NCBI RefSeq assembly: GCF_029227915.1
Contig: NC_079878.1
Location: forward strand, 9,300,001-9,364,000
Direction: 5' to 3'
From: Hydractinia symbiolongicarpus
Lineage: Eukaryota; Cnidaria; Hydrozoa; Anthoathecata; Hydractiniidae
DNA: 64,000 nucleotides
Below are positions 10,490-21,953 of the stretch, piece after piece. The stretch's first letter is position 1; each line of letters begins with the position of its first letter. Below the pieces are notes generated by a model. That model saw only the letters and a program-made list of their open reading frames with translations, had not been told where the DNA came from and made no database searches. The position numbers and the translations under genes were made by a program.

Positions 10490-11080
10490 GGTACATCCAT
10501 TTTTTTTCTCATGTTGTCTCTGTTTCCTCGTCAAAGCAAACTTTTGATTTACTGATTTTTAAGATATTTTACAGACCGTAGCTTATTTTACAGCTAAAAA
10601 GAAAACCAAAAATAAATTAAAAAGGTACCGAATTTATCATAAAAAAGTAATTCTTTATAAACAGTTTGTCTAGACATCTATGTAGTGTATAATTTTTAAT
10701 TTCTTGTACCTTGACCTTTTGACTAGTCCGTCATTACACGCCATTTTTCAAAAATTGCGGGGATTGAGCTTAATTATTATTATTATTCCGAATATTATGC
10801 AGGATATAGCCACTTTAGTGTTGGAAACACTGTTATCAATGTGGGTCTGTGTTCGGTATGTATACATTAAGTATACAGTGTTCGGTATGTATACATTAAG
10901 TATACAGTCCCTCATATGGCATGGGTTTACACTTAGCTGTGGTGAAGACACTTGCTAAATATAGCCGCGTTGTGGACCGAACCACGGACCTTGTGAGTAC
11001 GAAGCGAACGCAATAACCACATGGCCACACGGCACACAATTGTTGAATCGCTTCGTAGCCCCTTTAGGTAACACTTTCGG
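10490..11080. repeat. Dispersed repeat 'B' interrupted by a SINE
   Basis: 10490-10772 and 11041-11080 match 41400-41609 plus 41986-42090, and the reverse complement of 16925-17130. Shared blocks are CATGTTGTCTCT, TATTTTACAGACCGTAGCTT, CTTGACCTTTTGA, GGGATTGAGCTTAA and TTCGTAGCCCCTTTA. The repeat is non-coding and of unknown class. The piece 10773-11040 is absent from the 42050 copy and is a SINE insertion. Confidence 0.75.
10773..11040 (-). mobile_element. tRNA-derived SINE inserted in repeat B
   Basis: On the minus strand the head (about 11035-10960) has an A-box-like TGGCCATGTGG and a B box GGTTCGGTCC (complement of 10974-10983), as in tRNA-derived SINEs. The 3' tail is an (AAT)n run complementary to 10773-10786. 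The body contains a perfect tandem duplication of about 30 bp (about 10853-10912). Comparison with the uninterrupted junction at about 42056-42075 defines the insertion. Confidence 0.7.
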
Positions 11081-12171
11081 AATACTAGGTACAAATATTC
11101 TTTATTTTGTACCAGTATTTAGATTAGAACGACCTTTGCTTTTAAATGCAGCAATTATAATTTGTGTGTTATAAATTGTGGTCGTTACAGTCTTGATTGT
11201 TTATTTATCTGGTTGCTATAACTATTATTGAACCGACAAATTTAAAATAAGAACTTACACAGCTGAAGAAGTAAAATCTATTGCTCTAACTGGAGTTCAG
11301 GTTGTGTTCATTTAATGAAAATTGTTGGGAGAAACATTAGTTCGTTTGGTGCATGCGTACTACAATTTTATTCTTCTACGAAAAGCGTTTTAGCAATCAG
11401 AAACGATCTATTACAGATTACATCGAGGACAAGCTATTTAAATGGCCTGTTTTAAAAAAAACAGGTAACCAAAGAATTCTGCATTTAGTAAAAAACTACA
11501 CCCCCATATGAATAAGTAGGGAAGTAAGGAACGGGAAGTTTGACGTTTCTAGCGATGTAACCCTAACGGTTGGCTCTTTCTCCCCTCATACTGTAACTAT
11601 GTTACATTACCGCTAAGATAAGTATGTATATATTGCCCTAACTTACTTGTCTGACACACAGGCCGGTTCACCATCAGTTAATGTTTTCAAATTTGACTAA
11701 CAACATTACAATCAAGGTACGCCAGCGTACGAGCTTGGATTTTACTTTTACAAAATGTCCCCATGTTGCGGCATGATAAAAGAAGTTTATGTAAATGTTT
11801 GTTGTCTTTACAGCCATGTTTGTTTCGAAATATTTACACAGTAAAAGTGAAAATTGCTGCTACAATAAGAATTTTTCACAAAAAATATACGTTTAACCAG
11901 CATTTTCCGTAAAGAAAAAAAAATTGTTGCTTTGACTAGTCAAAAATATGGTTTCGGAGATGGTACGAAAAATGTCGCTAAAAAATTACGGGCATATGAC
12001 TTTTTTCTGTCGTTCTCTTCATCAGGTAATATAGGCATCTAGGTATTCCTAACGTGAAACTTTAGCCGTTAATATCTTAATTACTCGTTTTATCCGAAAA
12101 TATTCCTCGTGCTATGTTATTCTAGTTACGTTTTTTCTACTTTTAATACTCTCCACCGCAGCGTCATTCAT
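11081..12171. other. Intergenic, no supported gene
   Basis: No open frame or repeat with a recognisable identity. It forms the 3' flank of the minus-strand gene at 12172-12630. Confidence 0.4.
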
Positions 12172-12630
12172 TCATCGAGCAAGTGGTACAACACTACTCA
12201 ACAATTTTTGTTCATTTCTGCTCAGTTTTTTGTCTCGGTGATACTCCGTACTACTTAACAGAAGTGGCAGTTTTGAAATAGTAGGCATGTAATCATTTTC
12301 CAGTTCGTGACTTAACTGTCGATAAGCGCATTTCTCTGAATACGAAATTTTACGAGTATTTTTTTCATCTTTAAAGTACAAAGGCACAGTGTTGCTTCTT
12401 GTGCGTTGATTTTTATTTGACTGGATTATATCCCATTGTTTTACTTTTCTATCACTGTTAGCATTCCCATTTTTGTTGAATTTTTTGCCTCTATAGTTGA
12501 TTTGTTTTTCTTTTTGACTCTGGTTTTTCTTTCTTTCATCTTCAGCATTTACACCGTCATCACCATCATCACTATGTGTCCGTTCAATATTATAACAACA
12601 CAACAAAAGTATCCTTGCAACATCTCGCAT
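12172..12630 (-). CDS. Novel clustered small-protein family, member A (152 aa)
   Basis: A single-exon frame whose product I do not recognise; at least four intact relatives lie in this window. Layout: N-terminal MRDVARILLLCC, a short hydrophobic and Cys-rich patch; an acidic then Lys/Asn-rich low-complexity region to about residue 60; a KVKQWDIIQ segment (62-70); RSNTVP at 78-83; RKISYSEKCAYRQL at 93-106; and a C-terminal basic/helical tail with KKLSRNEQKLLSS. The Ser/Thr in RSNTVP and RKIS sit in basophilic-kinase-like contexts, which is suggestive only. No signal peptide of normal length and no transmembrane helix. The tail LSSVVPLAR departs from the LRRVxxL of its relatives. A GTTGCTAAGTAA motif lies at 12768-12779, about 138 bp upstream of the ATG. 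Confidence 0.72.
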   Translation of the reverse strand: MRDVARILLLCCYNIERTHSDDGDDGVNAEDERKKNQSQKEKQINYRGKKFNKNGNANSDRKVKQWDIIQSNKNQRTRSNTVPLYFKDEKNTRKISYSEKCAYRQLSHELENDYMPTISKLPLLLSSTEYHRDKKLSRNEQKLLSSVVPLAR

Positions 12631-13499
12631 ATTGGTTATGTCACTTTATGTTGTCAGTACTACTAGCTACGGTCTCTACATGCCTTGAATGGTTAAGCCA
12701 TTATTAAACTTTAATCTCCGTGCAGAAAAAAATGTATTAAAAAAATAAATTGGATTTGAAGTTCGTTGTTGCTAAGTAATCGAGATTGCTGTGCAACGGG
12801 ATTTCTAGACATTATTTTATTATTCGTGTTTTCTTTATATTGACAATAGATAATTTTAGTAGGTAAGATTGTAAATTAGAAAATTATACCTGTCTTGAAA
12901 AATAAATTCTCGTGTGCTTGTTGTTGTTGCTGTTGTTGTTGTTGTTGTTAATTTATTTATTGTCGGTTATAATATGTACAAAAAATACAATAGCTCTTAT
13001 TAAAGTGCTAATTCAAACCGACATATAGACAGAAATATGAATACTATAAAAATAAAGTAAGTGATATCAAAAGATAAACAAATAAAATTTTTATGTTATT
13101 GTGAACAGACATCACAAGAACAATGCTGGCCATTCCAAAATTTTATCATTTTCTTAAAAATATTCAAAGATTCTGCTGTTTTCATATGATTGGGTAATTT
13201 TTCCATATATTTCGACCTAAGGAAGTTAAACTTTTAGTTCCGAAACTTCTCGTATTTATTCTTGGAACCTTGAGATTATTGACATTTTGTGATCTGACAG
13301 GTCTTTCACTTGTTGGAAATCGAAAATGTCATAAATGTATGAAGGGTTAAGGTTCTGCAAAGATTTGTAAATTTCTTTACATAGCGTTTTAAGGCTGTAA
13401 ACACTCATGAAGTTCCTTCCTGAAAGTGCTTTCGGTAATCCTCCTCGGTAGAGTTAACAACCTTCTTCTTCAAATCCTACCAATTAGGCATTTGCGCTA
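12631..13499. other. Upstream region of member A, with a (GTT)n microsatellite
   Basis: Contains the X-box-like motif GTTGCTAAGTAA at 12768 and a GTT-rich microsatellite at about 12920-12949. The rest is AT-rich and without a supported gene. Confidence 0.55.
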
Positions 13500-13693
13500 T
13501 CTCTTTGATAATAGCCGTCGACTGTCTGTGTGTTTGCGAAAGCGGCGTCCCGTAACGGAAACACGAAGTTTTTAGAATACGCACGAATATCAAAAGCGAT
13601 ATATTTTTATCCACTTTTTTGCGACGGGTAAATTTAAAGGACGAGCGAACGCGACGGGCGACCCCGTGGATTTTTCCACGGGTTAACGACTAG
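13500..13693 (+). mobile_element. Short-subfamily Helitron (194 bp)
   Basis: Starts TCTCTTTGATAATAGCCG after an A. Ends with hairpin CCCGTGGATTTTTCCACGGG, TTAACGA and CTAG (13690-13693). No coding capacity. It is longer than the 124-bp copies elsewhere because of an extra middle segment. Confidence 0.88.
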
Positions 13694-13816
13694 TCTATAT
13701 TATAATACCCGCATACGTCCGTCCGTCTGTCTGTCTGTCACGCAAAATGGTAGCTTAGCTGCGCAAGTAGCGAGACGCACGCAATATGCGGTATAACAAG
13801 GACGGGCTAACGACTA
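13694..13816 (+). mobile_element. Short Helitron in tandem, 3' hairpin missing (123 bp)
   Basis: Follows the previous copy with no base between: TCTATATTATAATACCCGC. Ends GGGCTAACGA plus CTAG (13813-13816), then T. The CCCGTGG...CCACGGG hairpin seen in copy 34598-34737 is absent: the sequence jumps from AAGGACGGG to CTAACGACTAG. Confidence 0.82.
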
Positions 13817-14502
13817 GTTTAATATATTCTCGCTAAATTTACTGGAGCTGTCCCATCGCGATTTAAATTCTCGCATCATAGTTTCACTCCACCTTGTTCT
13901 GCCTGAGAATTTACAAGTAGCTACTAAACTTTTACTATTTTTGTGGTGTGTTGCGCAGAAGATTACCACTTTTTTCACTTATTATTTAAACAAATGTGTT
14001 TTTATAAATCTTGAAAATTGGGATACTAAAAAAACACCGGCGTATCTTAGCATGCCAAAAACGTTCTCGATCTGTTTGAATGTCATTACTGCATTTTAAC
14101 TTGCGGTTCAACTTTATCTCTTGACATCATTTGGTATTTGCTATTAGAACAACATCTACAAAATATACAAGCAAAAACAGTTGTCAAGTTTACGAACGAT
14201 TTATGACATCAAATCAACACCAAAAATATAAAACTGTTGCCGATTTTAAAAGTCGGATTTTTAATATGATGTTATAAACAGTATGGTAAACTAACCGAAT
14301 TGTGCGCTGTCTCCTAAACGGCAGCCGATAGCATTTTTGTCTGACCAACGTTCATTTAGATGGCGAAAATAAACTTTATCTTTCTGGAATATCAAAAATT
14401 AATTTATGTACGGTATGCATAAAACTTGAAAGGAATTTCTATAGAATCAGAAACTGTGCAGAAAATAGACCAGCAAATCAAATTGGTTTGGTTGTTTTAA
14501 TC
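13817..14502. other. Intergenic, no supported gene
   Basis: AT-rich. I see no gene or repeat. Confidence 0.4.
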
Positions 14503-14880
14503 TTAATTTTTACCCGTTAAAGGAATGCCATAGTTTAACCTTATGTATTCCTTGGATACGATGCTTGCTCTTTTTCCAACGCTTAATATTATACCTGGAA
14601 ACAACTCGGACGAGTTTGTCAGATTATCAATAATCGGAAGCGAGAAGTAGTTGCATTTGAATTTGGGATTTTCCTTCATAATTTTTGAAGAAAATTTTAA
14701 ATAAAATTTTTTGGATATTTGAATTATAGAAGTGTTGGCCCGTGGAAAATGCAACGGAGGATCGCACGTCGTACCCCCATTGCTATTCCATGCATCGTTT
14801 CCCGCTTGTAACATAAAGAAATCAAATTTACTTAAACCAGGGTTATTTACTGTAATTATAGGTCCGAGTATAATCGCGTA
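14503..14880 (-). CDS. Possible unidentified exon
   Basis: The minus strand is open from about 14906 down to the stop at 14503. It reads ITVNNPGLSKFDFFMLQAG, then a GNDAWNSNGGTTCDPPLHFP stretch, and ends IRLNYGIPLTGKN. The composition looks more like a folded protein than the surrounding noise, but I recognise no family. There is no convincing initiator upstream; possible acceptors end ...TGTTACAAG or ...TCTAG. Treat it as a candidate internal or terminal exon, or a decayed gene. Confidence 0.25.
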   Translation of the reverse strand, partial: YAIILGPIITVNNPGLSKFDFFMLQAGNDAWNSNGGTTCDPPLHFPRANTSIIQISKKFYLKFSSKIMKENPKFKCNYFSLPIIDNLTNSSELFPGIILSVGKRASIVSKEYIRLNYGIPLTGKN

Positions 14881-14966
14881 TACGATTACTAGACCACAGT
14901 GGTTAAATTAATTATAGCTAAAAATAGATATAATTAACATAAATTTTAATATAAGTGGTGTCAAAT

Positions 14967-15052
14967 CAACCTCGTCCCCAGGACCTCTTTTCGCTTTCTT
15001 CGCGCCATCCCCGATATCAAAAAAGCGAAAAGAGGTCCTGGGGACGAGGTTG
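14967..15052. mobile_element. Palindromic MITE, CAACCTCG family (86 bp)
   Basis: Arms CAACCTCGTCCCCAGGACCT and its reverse complement pair over more than 30 bp (through CTTTTCGCTTT). A 9-bp direct repeat GTGTCAAAT flanks it exactly (14958-14966 and 15053-15061), read as a target duplication. Non-coding. Confidence 0.88.
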
Positions 15053-16924
15053 GTGTCAAATAACTCGTGTCTTATGGTGATCCTATGACAGCCCTAACGT
15101 TGTTTCCTCTTAAAGTAATTATAAGAAAATGCATGACATTTTTATGTTGACTGAAAATATATATTGATTAATGTGCCTGTTGTCTTACACATATTCTGTC
15201 AGCATTTATGTTTTAGTTGCAAAACTTCATATCTTTTTCCTCAAAAGTCATGTTGATTGTAAGCATTGGTTTTTATCCGGCTTAAACCCAGTGGGTTTGG
15301 TAAAAAGGAACACAAATCTATTTTAGGTACTGATGTTCATAGCATGGTGTTTACTATACGGCATCAATCTTTTAACATATAATAATTTTTAAGAAACTTA
15401 AAAACGGTTCTGAAAGTGAAAATTTTAAATTATATAGAAGTGGAAGTATTCTGGTTGATATGCAAGCTTCCTGATGAGAAGGCCAGGATGTTTGCTACGA
15501 AAACACTTTTTTATAATTTTGGCTCAGCTAGGTGAATCGGTTATTTCTAAATTTGATGAAAAATGAAAGTAAAATATATTAATGGTGCTGTTTTTGTGGC
15601 GTGACATCATTAATGTTTAAGGTCGATTTTCACGAGGCAAATTAAATGAGAGACAAAATAAATCTGAGCATGCGCATCTTCATTTGTTTTGATTTTATAT
15701 CGAAAAAATCCACTTTTCCAAAAAGAGAAAAAATTCCTATATTTTAATAGCGAAATAATACGCTGTAAATTTTTAACCAATCAGAACGCAATTATTAGTG
15801 TTTATTAACTCATTACAATAAAGACTCCAAAATAACTGTTCTATTTTTAATTCAGTGTTTTAATTTCGCAACATGTTTTTTTGGTTCTCGTGGTTTTCTA
15901 GAAGATATTTTGCAGCTAATTCGCATTTAAATTTGCTATTCATAATTTGTTACTAAAAATCCACCTTTACGAATTAGCAAGCCGAGACATCACATTGACC
16001 CTCTAATTGTATTTTTGGATATTACCAGGATATTGAATCGTCACTCCAATTGCAAATGTTGTCATTACCTAGGATACCTATTTTTTTAATTTGAGATGAC
16101 TATCAATTTAAATTTCTTGAGGAAACCACAAAATAAAATAAAATCTGTACCAATTTAATCAGCAGATCATAAAACATTTTATAATTGGAAATTAAAGATG
16201 ACCCAAATCCAACCGTTTGATTTGATAGGTAGGTGCAGAAACTTTCGCGAATTTCGCAAATTTTGGTCAAAATCGCGAAAGTTAATGGTCGCCAAATTTT
16301 TCAAGGTCATCGATTCGCAAAAGTTCACAAAATCTTTTAATATGGCTTATTTGCGCAATATTATGTTCGCAAAATGCACTCAAAGTATACAAAAAACGAA
16401 GGGTTCTAACATCATTTTAGTAAGCACGGATAATAAAACTCCTTGATGATGAAATCGCAAAGCTTTTTAACCAATAACACAGATCTAACGTTGACTCCCT
16501 TGATTGACTCCTGCCTCTTTAAATTCGAGAAACTTTTTAGGCAGGCTTGTAACATAAAAGTTAGCCATTTTCTAGAGTTTCTATCAAAGGTCAAAATGTA
16601 GCTATTAAGCAAGAAAAAAGTCGAACATGAATAGATATGAGCGTCAAATTTGATGATAATAGTGATAGTGATAACTTTTAACCATTAAATTGTTTACGAA
16701 TCATTAAGTTTTCTTTAAAAAGCTTTTTTTTTTAATTTTTATTTGAGATCATTTCGGAAGTTTAAAATTTTGGACTACAAAAAACTTTGGACAGTAATAT
16801 TTTTATATACATCTTCTGTCGAAAAAAAATTTTGCCGGGTTTTTTTGCACTTAAAGATGCTACGAAACGATTCAATAAGTTCAATCCGCGCAATTTCCGA
16901 AGAATGGCGTATAATTAACGGAAC
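15053..16924. other. Intergenic, mostly featureless
   Basis: About 15624-15700 (CGATTTTCACGAGGCAAATT ... AATCTGAGCATGCGCA) is a degenerate half of the TTA-flanked MITE at 50751-50921. Small open stretches at 16198-16446 and elsewhere have no family signature. Nothing else is supported. Confidence 0.45.
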
Positions 16925-17130
16925 ACTCAAAAGGTGAAGGTGCAAGAAATTATACACACTTTAGAACTACATAGACGTCTAGACAACCTGTTTGTAAATA
17001 ACGAATTTTTTATGATTAATTTCCCACTTTTTTGTTTTTATTTTTTAAAAAAGGAAAAAAAAATTCTTCAGTATATTTTTAGCGGTAAAATAAGTTACAG
17101 TAAAATATATTAGCTGTAGCTGTATTTGTT
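16925..17130 (-). repeat. Dispersed repeat 'B', partial copy
   Basis: The reverse complement reads GTTCTAAAGTGTGTATAATT followed directly by TCTTGCACCTTC. This matches 41590-41609 joined to 41986-42010 and so gives the empty site of the foldback insertion at 41610-41985. Confidence 0.75.
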
Positions 17131-18120
17131 AAAAATGCTATGTAACTAGCTTTCCACTTCTGAAAAGATTTTAAAGTCATTTTTGTTTTTTAGATTAGCT
17201 TTATGTACTAAAAAATTTATTTGTTTTTATGCAAAATGTTAAAGGAAATACTAGTTAGCTACAATTTTAGACAAAAATATGCAAAGGCAGCTTTTCTTAA
17301 TTTTTCAGATATGGACAAACGTGTCAGACAGTCAGCGCTCAGCAGCCGGCAGGCTGTAAAGATGCTGTTTTTCACACACGTAGGACAGGCAGACAGCAAT
17401 AAAAAGTTGCTAGTCACATTATCTAGCACGCTCGCACCCCGAAATAATCCACGTCGGGGCCCATGAAAGCCCTGAAATTCGTACAAAATGGCCATGCTGA
17501 CGTCAGCAACAATGAGCAGATTTTAAGAATTTGGACTTTATTAAATGACCTAAGATCTCTGAACATTGACCACTCTGAACATTGACATGTGACAATTTCA
17601 AAATGTGTGAATCTAATATAGAAATATCCGACGCAATTACTTGTGGTGGCGAACTTCGAAATTAGCTGTCTTGTCTTAGATTATAGCTAGTTCAAAAGCT
17701 TTAAAGTTTATTTTATTAGAAAGTTTGATGGATATCACCAATTTATGTATGAGATTATTTTATGTACAAAGTCGTTCTTAGAGATAAATCGAAAATTCAA
17801 AAATGTACGCTAAGTTTTAATCTGCTGTTAGGAAGGAGGAAGGGGTAAATCACGTGACTTTAAATAGTTACGACATGTCAAACTTCAGGCGAATAAAAAT
17901 TAAGTTAGACTATAATAATTCATAGTTCGAAAAGTAATAATTCAAGGAAGCTGGATTAAAATAAACACATCTCACTAGAGTTTAGCGTACAGTTTTTACT
18001 TTGTGAGTCTTTACTTAGTAATAAAAGGCAAAACGCGTCGCAACACCTCTTTGATCGTTTACGCCTAATTTTTCTTCTGATATAATGGATATATATTTCA
18101 GGTGTTAAGTTTGAACTATG
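17131..18120. other. Intergenic, no supported gene
   Basis: Open stretches around 17221-17495 on both strands are short and without motifs. A TGACGTCA palindrome occurs at 17498-17505. Nothing else recognised. Confidence 0.4.
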
Positions 18121-18460
18121 AATTCTGAATTAATAAAAATGTTATTATCATTTAGATCTTGTGTTAACTGTTTATACGCGCATTTTTTCAAACATGAAAT
18201 TTTACGACGTTATTGTTAAATCTTTACGTTTGAAGATGGTATAGAGTTTCTTCTTGTTAGCTGACTTTTTTAATTTCGTGAGATTCAATCTATTGCTTTG
18301 CACTTTCTTTGCATTGAGAATTTCCATTATTTTCAATTTCCTTATTATTGTTCTTAAGGTTGTTTTCCTTAACTTCTTCATTCTCGGTTATTTTCTCGTC
18401 ATTGTTACTGTCTTCACTGTCGTAACAACCTAACAAATAAGGTCTAACCAGTTTTCTCAT
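18121..18460 (-). pseudogene. Broken copy of the novel small-protein family (copy F)
   Basis: The minus strand begins with ATG at 18460 and reads MRKLVRPYLLGCYDSEDS, very close to the start of member C (MRKLVRFILLGCYDINEN). It continues through a Lys/Asn/Glu-rich middle and stops at 18290. Further on, about 18215-18121, another frame preserves RRKISCLKKCAYKQL followed by TQDLNDNNIF, the family's second motif, preceded by an in-frame TAA. RSNTVP and the C-terminal tail are not found. The copy is therefore interrupted and truncated. Upstream flank 18491-18650 still resembles the flanks of members B and C. Confidence 0.75.
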
Positions 18461-18490
18461 ATTGTCTTTATGGCTGTGCTGTCTTACCAC

Positions 18491-21145
18491 TCGCTGTTAG
18501 TAATAAATGTTAAAGTTGAGAGTCAGAAAATTAAGAAGTTTTGTCCAAGCAAACAAAAGCAGTATCCATTTCTTTTGTTTTATCCTAAGCTAATTAATAT
18601 TCATTATAAGACATTTTATGCAGCACGAAATGACAGACGTGAAATTACGATGACTTAGGACGCCTGTATATAAGTATTAATCCAGGAACGAAATGAAAAT
18701 TTCGTTTCGATCTCTTGTCTTTTCTTTATACAATGTTTGCATGATTTTGGGCGAAATGACACTCATTCCGGTGTTGATTTAATATCGTTTCAAAAGACCG
18801 ACATGAAATTTCATATTGTCCTTTTGTCCATTGTATTTTAAGGGAAGGTGATGATAATTGATTTCACAGAATAACAAACAATAGTACAGTTTTTTTAACA
18901 AATTGATTCTTTCAAACCCTGTTCATTTACCAAGAATATTTTAGACTAAACAATAACTTCTTTTTACGCCAAATGTTGATTATGCTTGACCGGGCAAAAT
19001 TTCGTATTCCACAGCACAACGTAAGTAAGGTTCATGCCTGGCACTACAGTATATTCTTCAACTTATTGTGGTTTTTCAAAGGATGTTATATGTCGCACTC
19101 TACGCACACAGCAATGGAATTATCTGTCAACAAGCAATATTAGTTTTGACAAATAGGGTGAGCACAAACATCTTTTGCTTTGATTGTAATAATTCAAACT
19201 GTTGTTACCCTGTCGTAAGAAAAACAGTCGGCAAGCGTTTTAACATTTTGCTGAATAAGATCCTAAAAAGTTACTATATGAAAATTTGGTTGCATCCAAT
19301 TGATTTTGCTGCATTTACTTTTTAGCAAGAGGTAGTTAACAGCTGGGTAGCCACAGCCCAAGAGGTAGTTAACAGCTGGGTAGCCACAGCCCACAGTTGC
19401 AGCTTAGTAAAAGTAAGATAGGTAAAGATAGCTAACAGAAAAAAAAATAATGCTGGCTGGGATAAAAAGCTGTTATACCAAACTGAATAATAAGGCTAGC
19501 TAGCTGGCTTTGCAACATGCTACCTCGATATCCACGTTTGTAGCCAACATCTTAAAATTGGTTTGTTCATTAATTGCACATGGGTTTAAAATAAAGCTGG
19601 GCGAAATATAGTAATTTTAAGCAGACAGACAAAATATGACTATTACTATAGAGATAACCGGGTATTACTATAGAGATAACCGGGTATTGCTATAGAGATA
19701 ACCAGGTATTATTATCGTCTGATTACTGGTAATCCATCAGTGACCAAAGAATTACAAGGGTTAAGTCACCAGTATTAGAAGAAAAAGAAAAGTAATACAC
19801 AAGAGCTGGATTTGCTTGTAGGCTACCAAATTTCAAAAAAGATGCATCAATTTGTTTACATTTTTAGTTTGATCAGAAAAGAAAAAAATGTATGCTAAAA
19901 GGTACAAATGCTACTATTTTTTTTTGTTTCAATGGAATTTAATCTATATAAACACAGACATATATTTGAACAAGAATAGCAATTTTCAGTCAATTTTGTT
20001 GAGAATTTAGCTATATGAAATTTTTAGGATGCAACATTTTTTTTAGCTAATTTCTAACGTATTTCAATGTTGACGTTTTACGACTTTTTGCGCATGCTTG
20101 AAAAAAATCAACAGGCAAAATATTAAGGGGGCGCAGAACATTTAGTGAGAGATTATTGAGGAGAACAGACGTGTTGTGCTGTGTAGATATTATTATTTTC
20201 AAATACTTTAATAAACTATTATTTTCATAACAATACCAGATAGTTGTTGAAATTGTACAAATCCTCGGAAGACAGGTGATGAGGTTGATTTTACAAAATT
20301 TTGAATAAAAAGCATCCTGTATTGAAAAAGACATGGCTGACTACAATTGATAGACTTGAATGATCAGAAGACTTGATAAAGAACGTCAAAATGTGTCATT
20401 TACATTTTGTATCTGGTAAGTGACTTAGTTCACTGTTTTTTAGAAGTTATTTCTAAAGTAGTGTGAAACATCATTGTTTTCTGACACCCTCAACTATATG
20501 AACTTTTTCTCTGGAATTTCGTAAATTTTTCTTAATACTCAGGAAAAACAAAGCGCTTTCAAATGTCAGAATTGAAAAACAATATATTTCAAACTAACAC
20601 ACGAAATAAGGTGACTATGCAAATAAAATGAATGAAATACATGGACTTAGAAACAGAAAAAAAACTCTTTCAGCCAGTAAATTTTGCTATAAGTCATTAA
20701 AAGAATCTCCTGAAATGTTTTATTTTTATGCTGGCTTATACGAAGGAAGATTCAATTGTGTGGTATTATGGTAAAGCACAAAATATAACCAGCAAGGAAA
20801 CCAGCAAAAAGATCATGTCCTTGTGGTACTCATTAAATTGACATTATAATAGACACATTGCAAATAGATTCATAGTTTCACCTGGCTTTGAGAAAAATTT
20901 ACTGAAAATTTTTTCGATGTTACCAGCTGCGTGTCAACATTTTCGACAGGCCTTATTCATCTCTTTGTAAAATCTCGCAGTACCAAACTTACTGCGAAAT
21001 TTTGGAAAAAAGCTCCCGTGGTTAAGTCGTTTAAGAATTTTTATTGGAAATTAATTGTTGTAGTTTTGAGAGTTCCATATAATTCGTGGGTGTAAACTTC
21101 GCGGTTTGCAAATTTTTGCAAAATTATTGGAAATTTCTCCACTGA
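18491..21145. other. Intergenic with two short tandem duplications
   Basis: Tandem duplications lie at 19326-19391 (unit AAGAGGTAGTTAACAGCTGG..., about 33 bp, two copies) and about 19641-19712 (unit TATTACTATAGAGATAACCGGG, about 22-24 bp, three copies). A block around 18690-18760 (TTTCGTTTC...GATTTTGGGCGAAA) recurs around 28687-28750 and is another dispersed repeat. No gene supported. Confidence 0.55.
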
Positions 21146-21953
21146 ATGTTAAACTTAAACCAGAAAACAACACATCAGGGGTGTACTTATAAACATTAAT
21201 TAATTATTAACCTTATTGGGCAATGTGCTGCCCGTAGGTGTCAACAATCACTTTCGTTATTTTGCTTCAGGTTTACAGCTCTCTTCATAATGTTTTTGAT
21301 GATTTATTTAATGTTTTTCGTCACTCTGAAGCTGTAATGTATGTAGACGACACAGTGATTGCCGGCAAAGATACATTTTCTATTAAACTTTTGCTGTCAG
21401 CCGATATGAAAGCCATAACCGATTGGTGCAGTGAAAACGAGATGACCTTTAATTTTAATTACTGTGGTTTATCAGTTTATAAAAATGTGAAACAAAGAAA
21501 AAAAAATTACGATCCTTACATGAGCGGGCATGCAAGTTGATAGGTGGATGCGTGCAAAAGCTTCCTACATCTACAACTATGCTCAACATTCATTCGATCA
21601 TGTTTGTTTGTCCGATTTTATTTTTTATTTTATTTGTATATTTACTTTTTTTTCTCCGTTTTTTTTGAGAGCTCTGTTTTGTCTTCCTTGACTTTAACGT
21701 TTTATTGTTGATATTTTGATAATTTTTTAATATTTTTTTACTAATACATACGTTTTCTTCATTGTTCATAATATTTTATAATTTTTTACTAATACATGCA
21801 TTTTAATTACTACAGGACGCATATCGAGAACAGGTTTTTCACTTATTGATTGTAAATATTTTTAAATTGCTTATCATGTATAAACATTCGTTATATAAAA
21901 TAAATATGTTAAACTTAAACCAGAGAATAACACATCAAGGATGTGGTTATAAA
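21146..21953 (+). pseudogene. LINE reverse-transcriptase fragment between direct repeats
   Basis: The open stretch 21238-21540 contains VMYVDDTVIAGK (the RT active-site motif YVDD) and DWCSENEMTFN, the usual follow-on segment of non-LTR RT. It is too short to be functional, and the rest of the RT is absent. The interval is bounded by an imperfect direct repeat of about 48 bp (21146-21193 and 21906-21953, starting ATGTTAAACTTAAACCAG), compatible with a long target duplication made on insertion of a 5'-truncated LINE. Confidence 0.65.
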
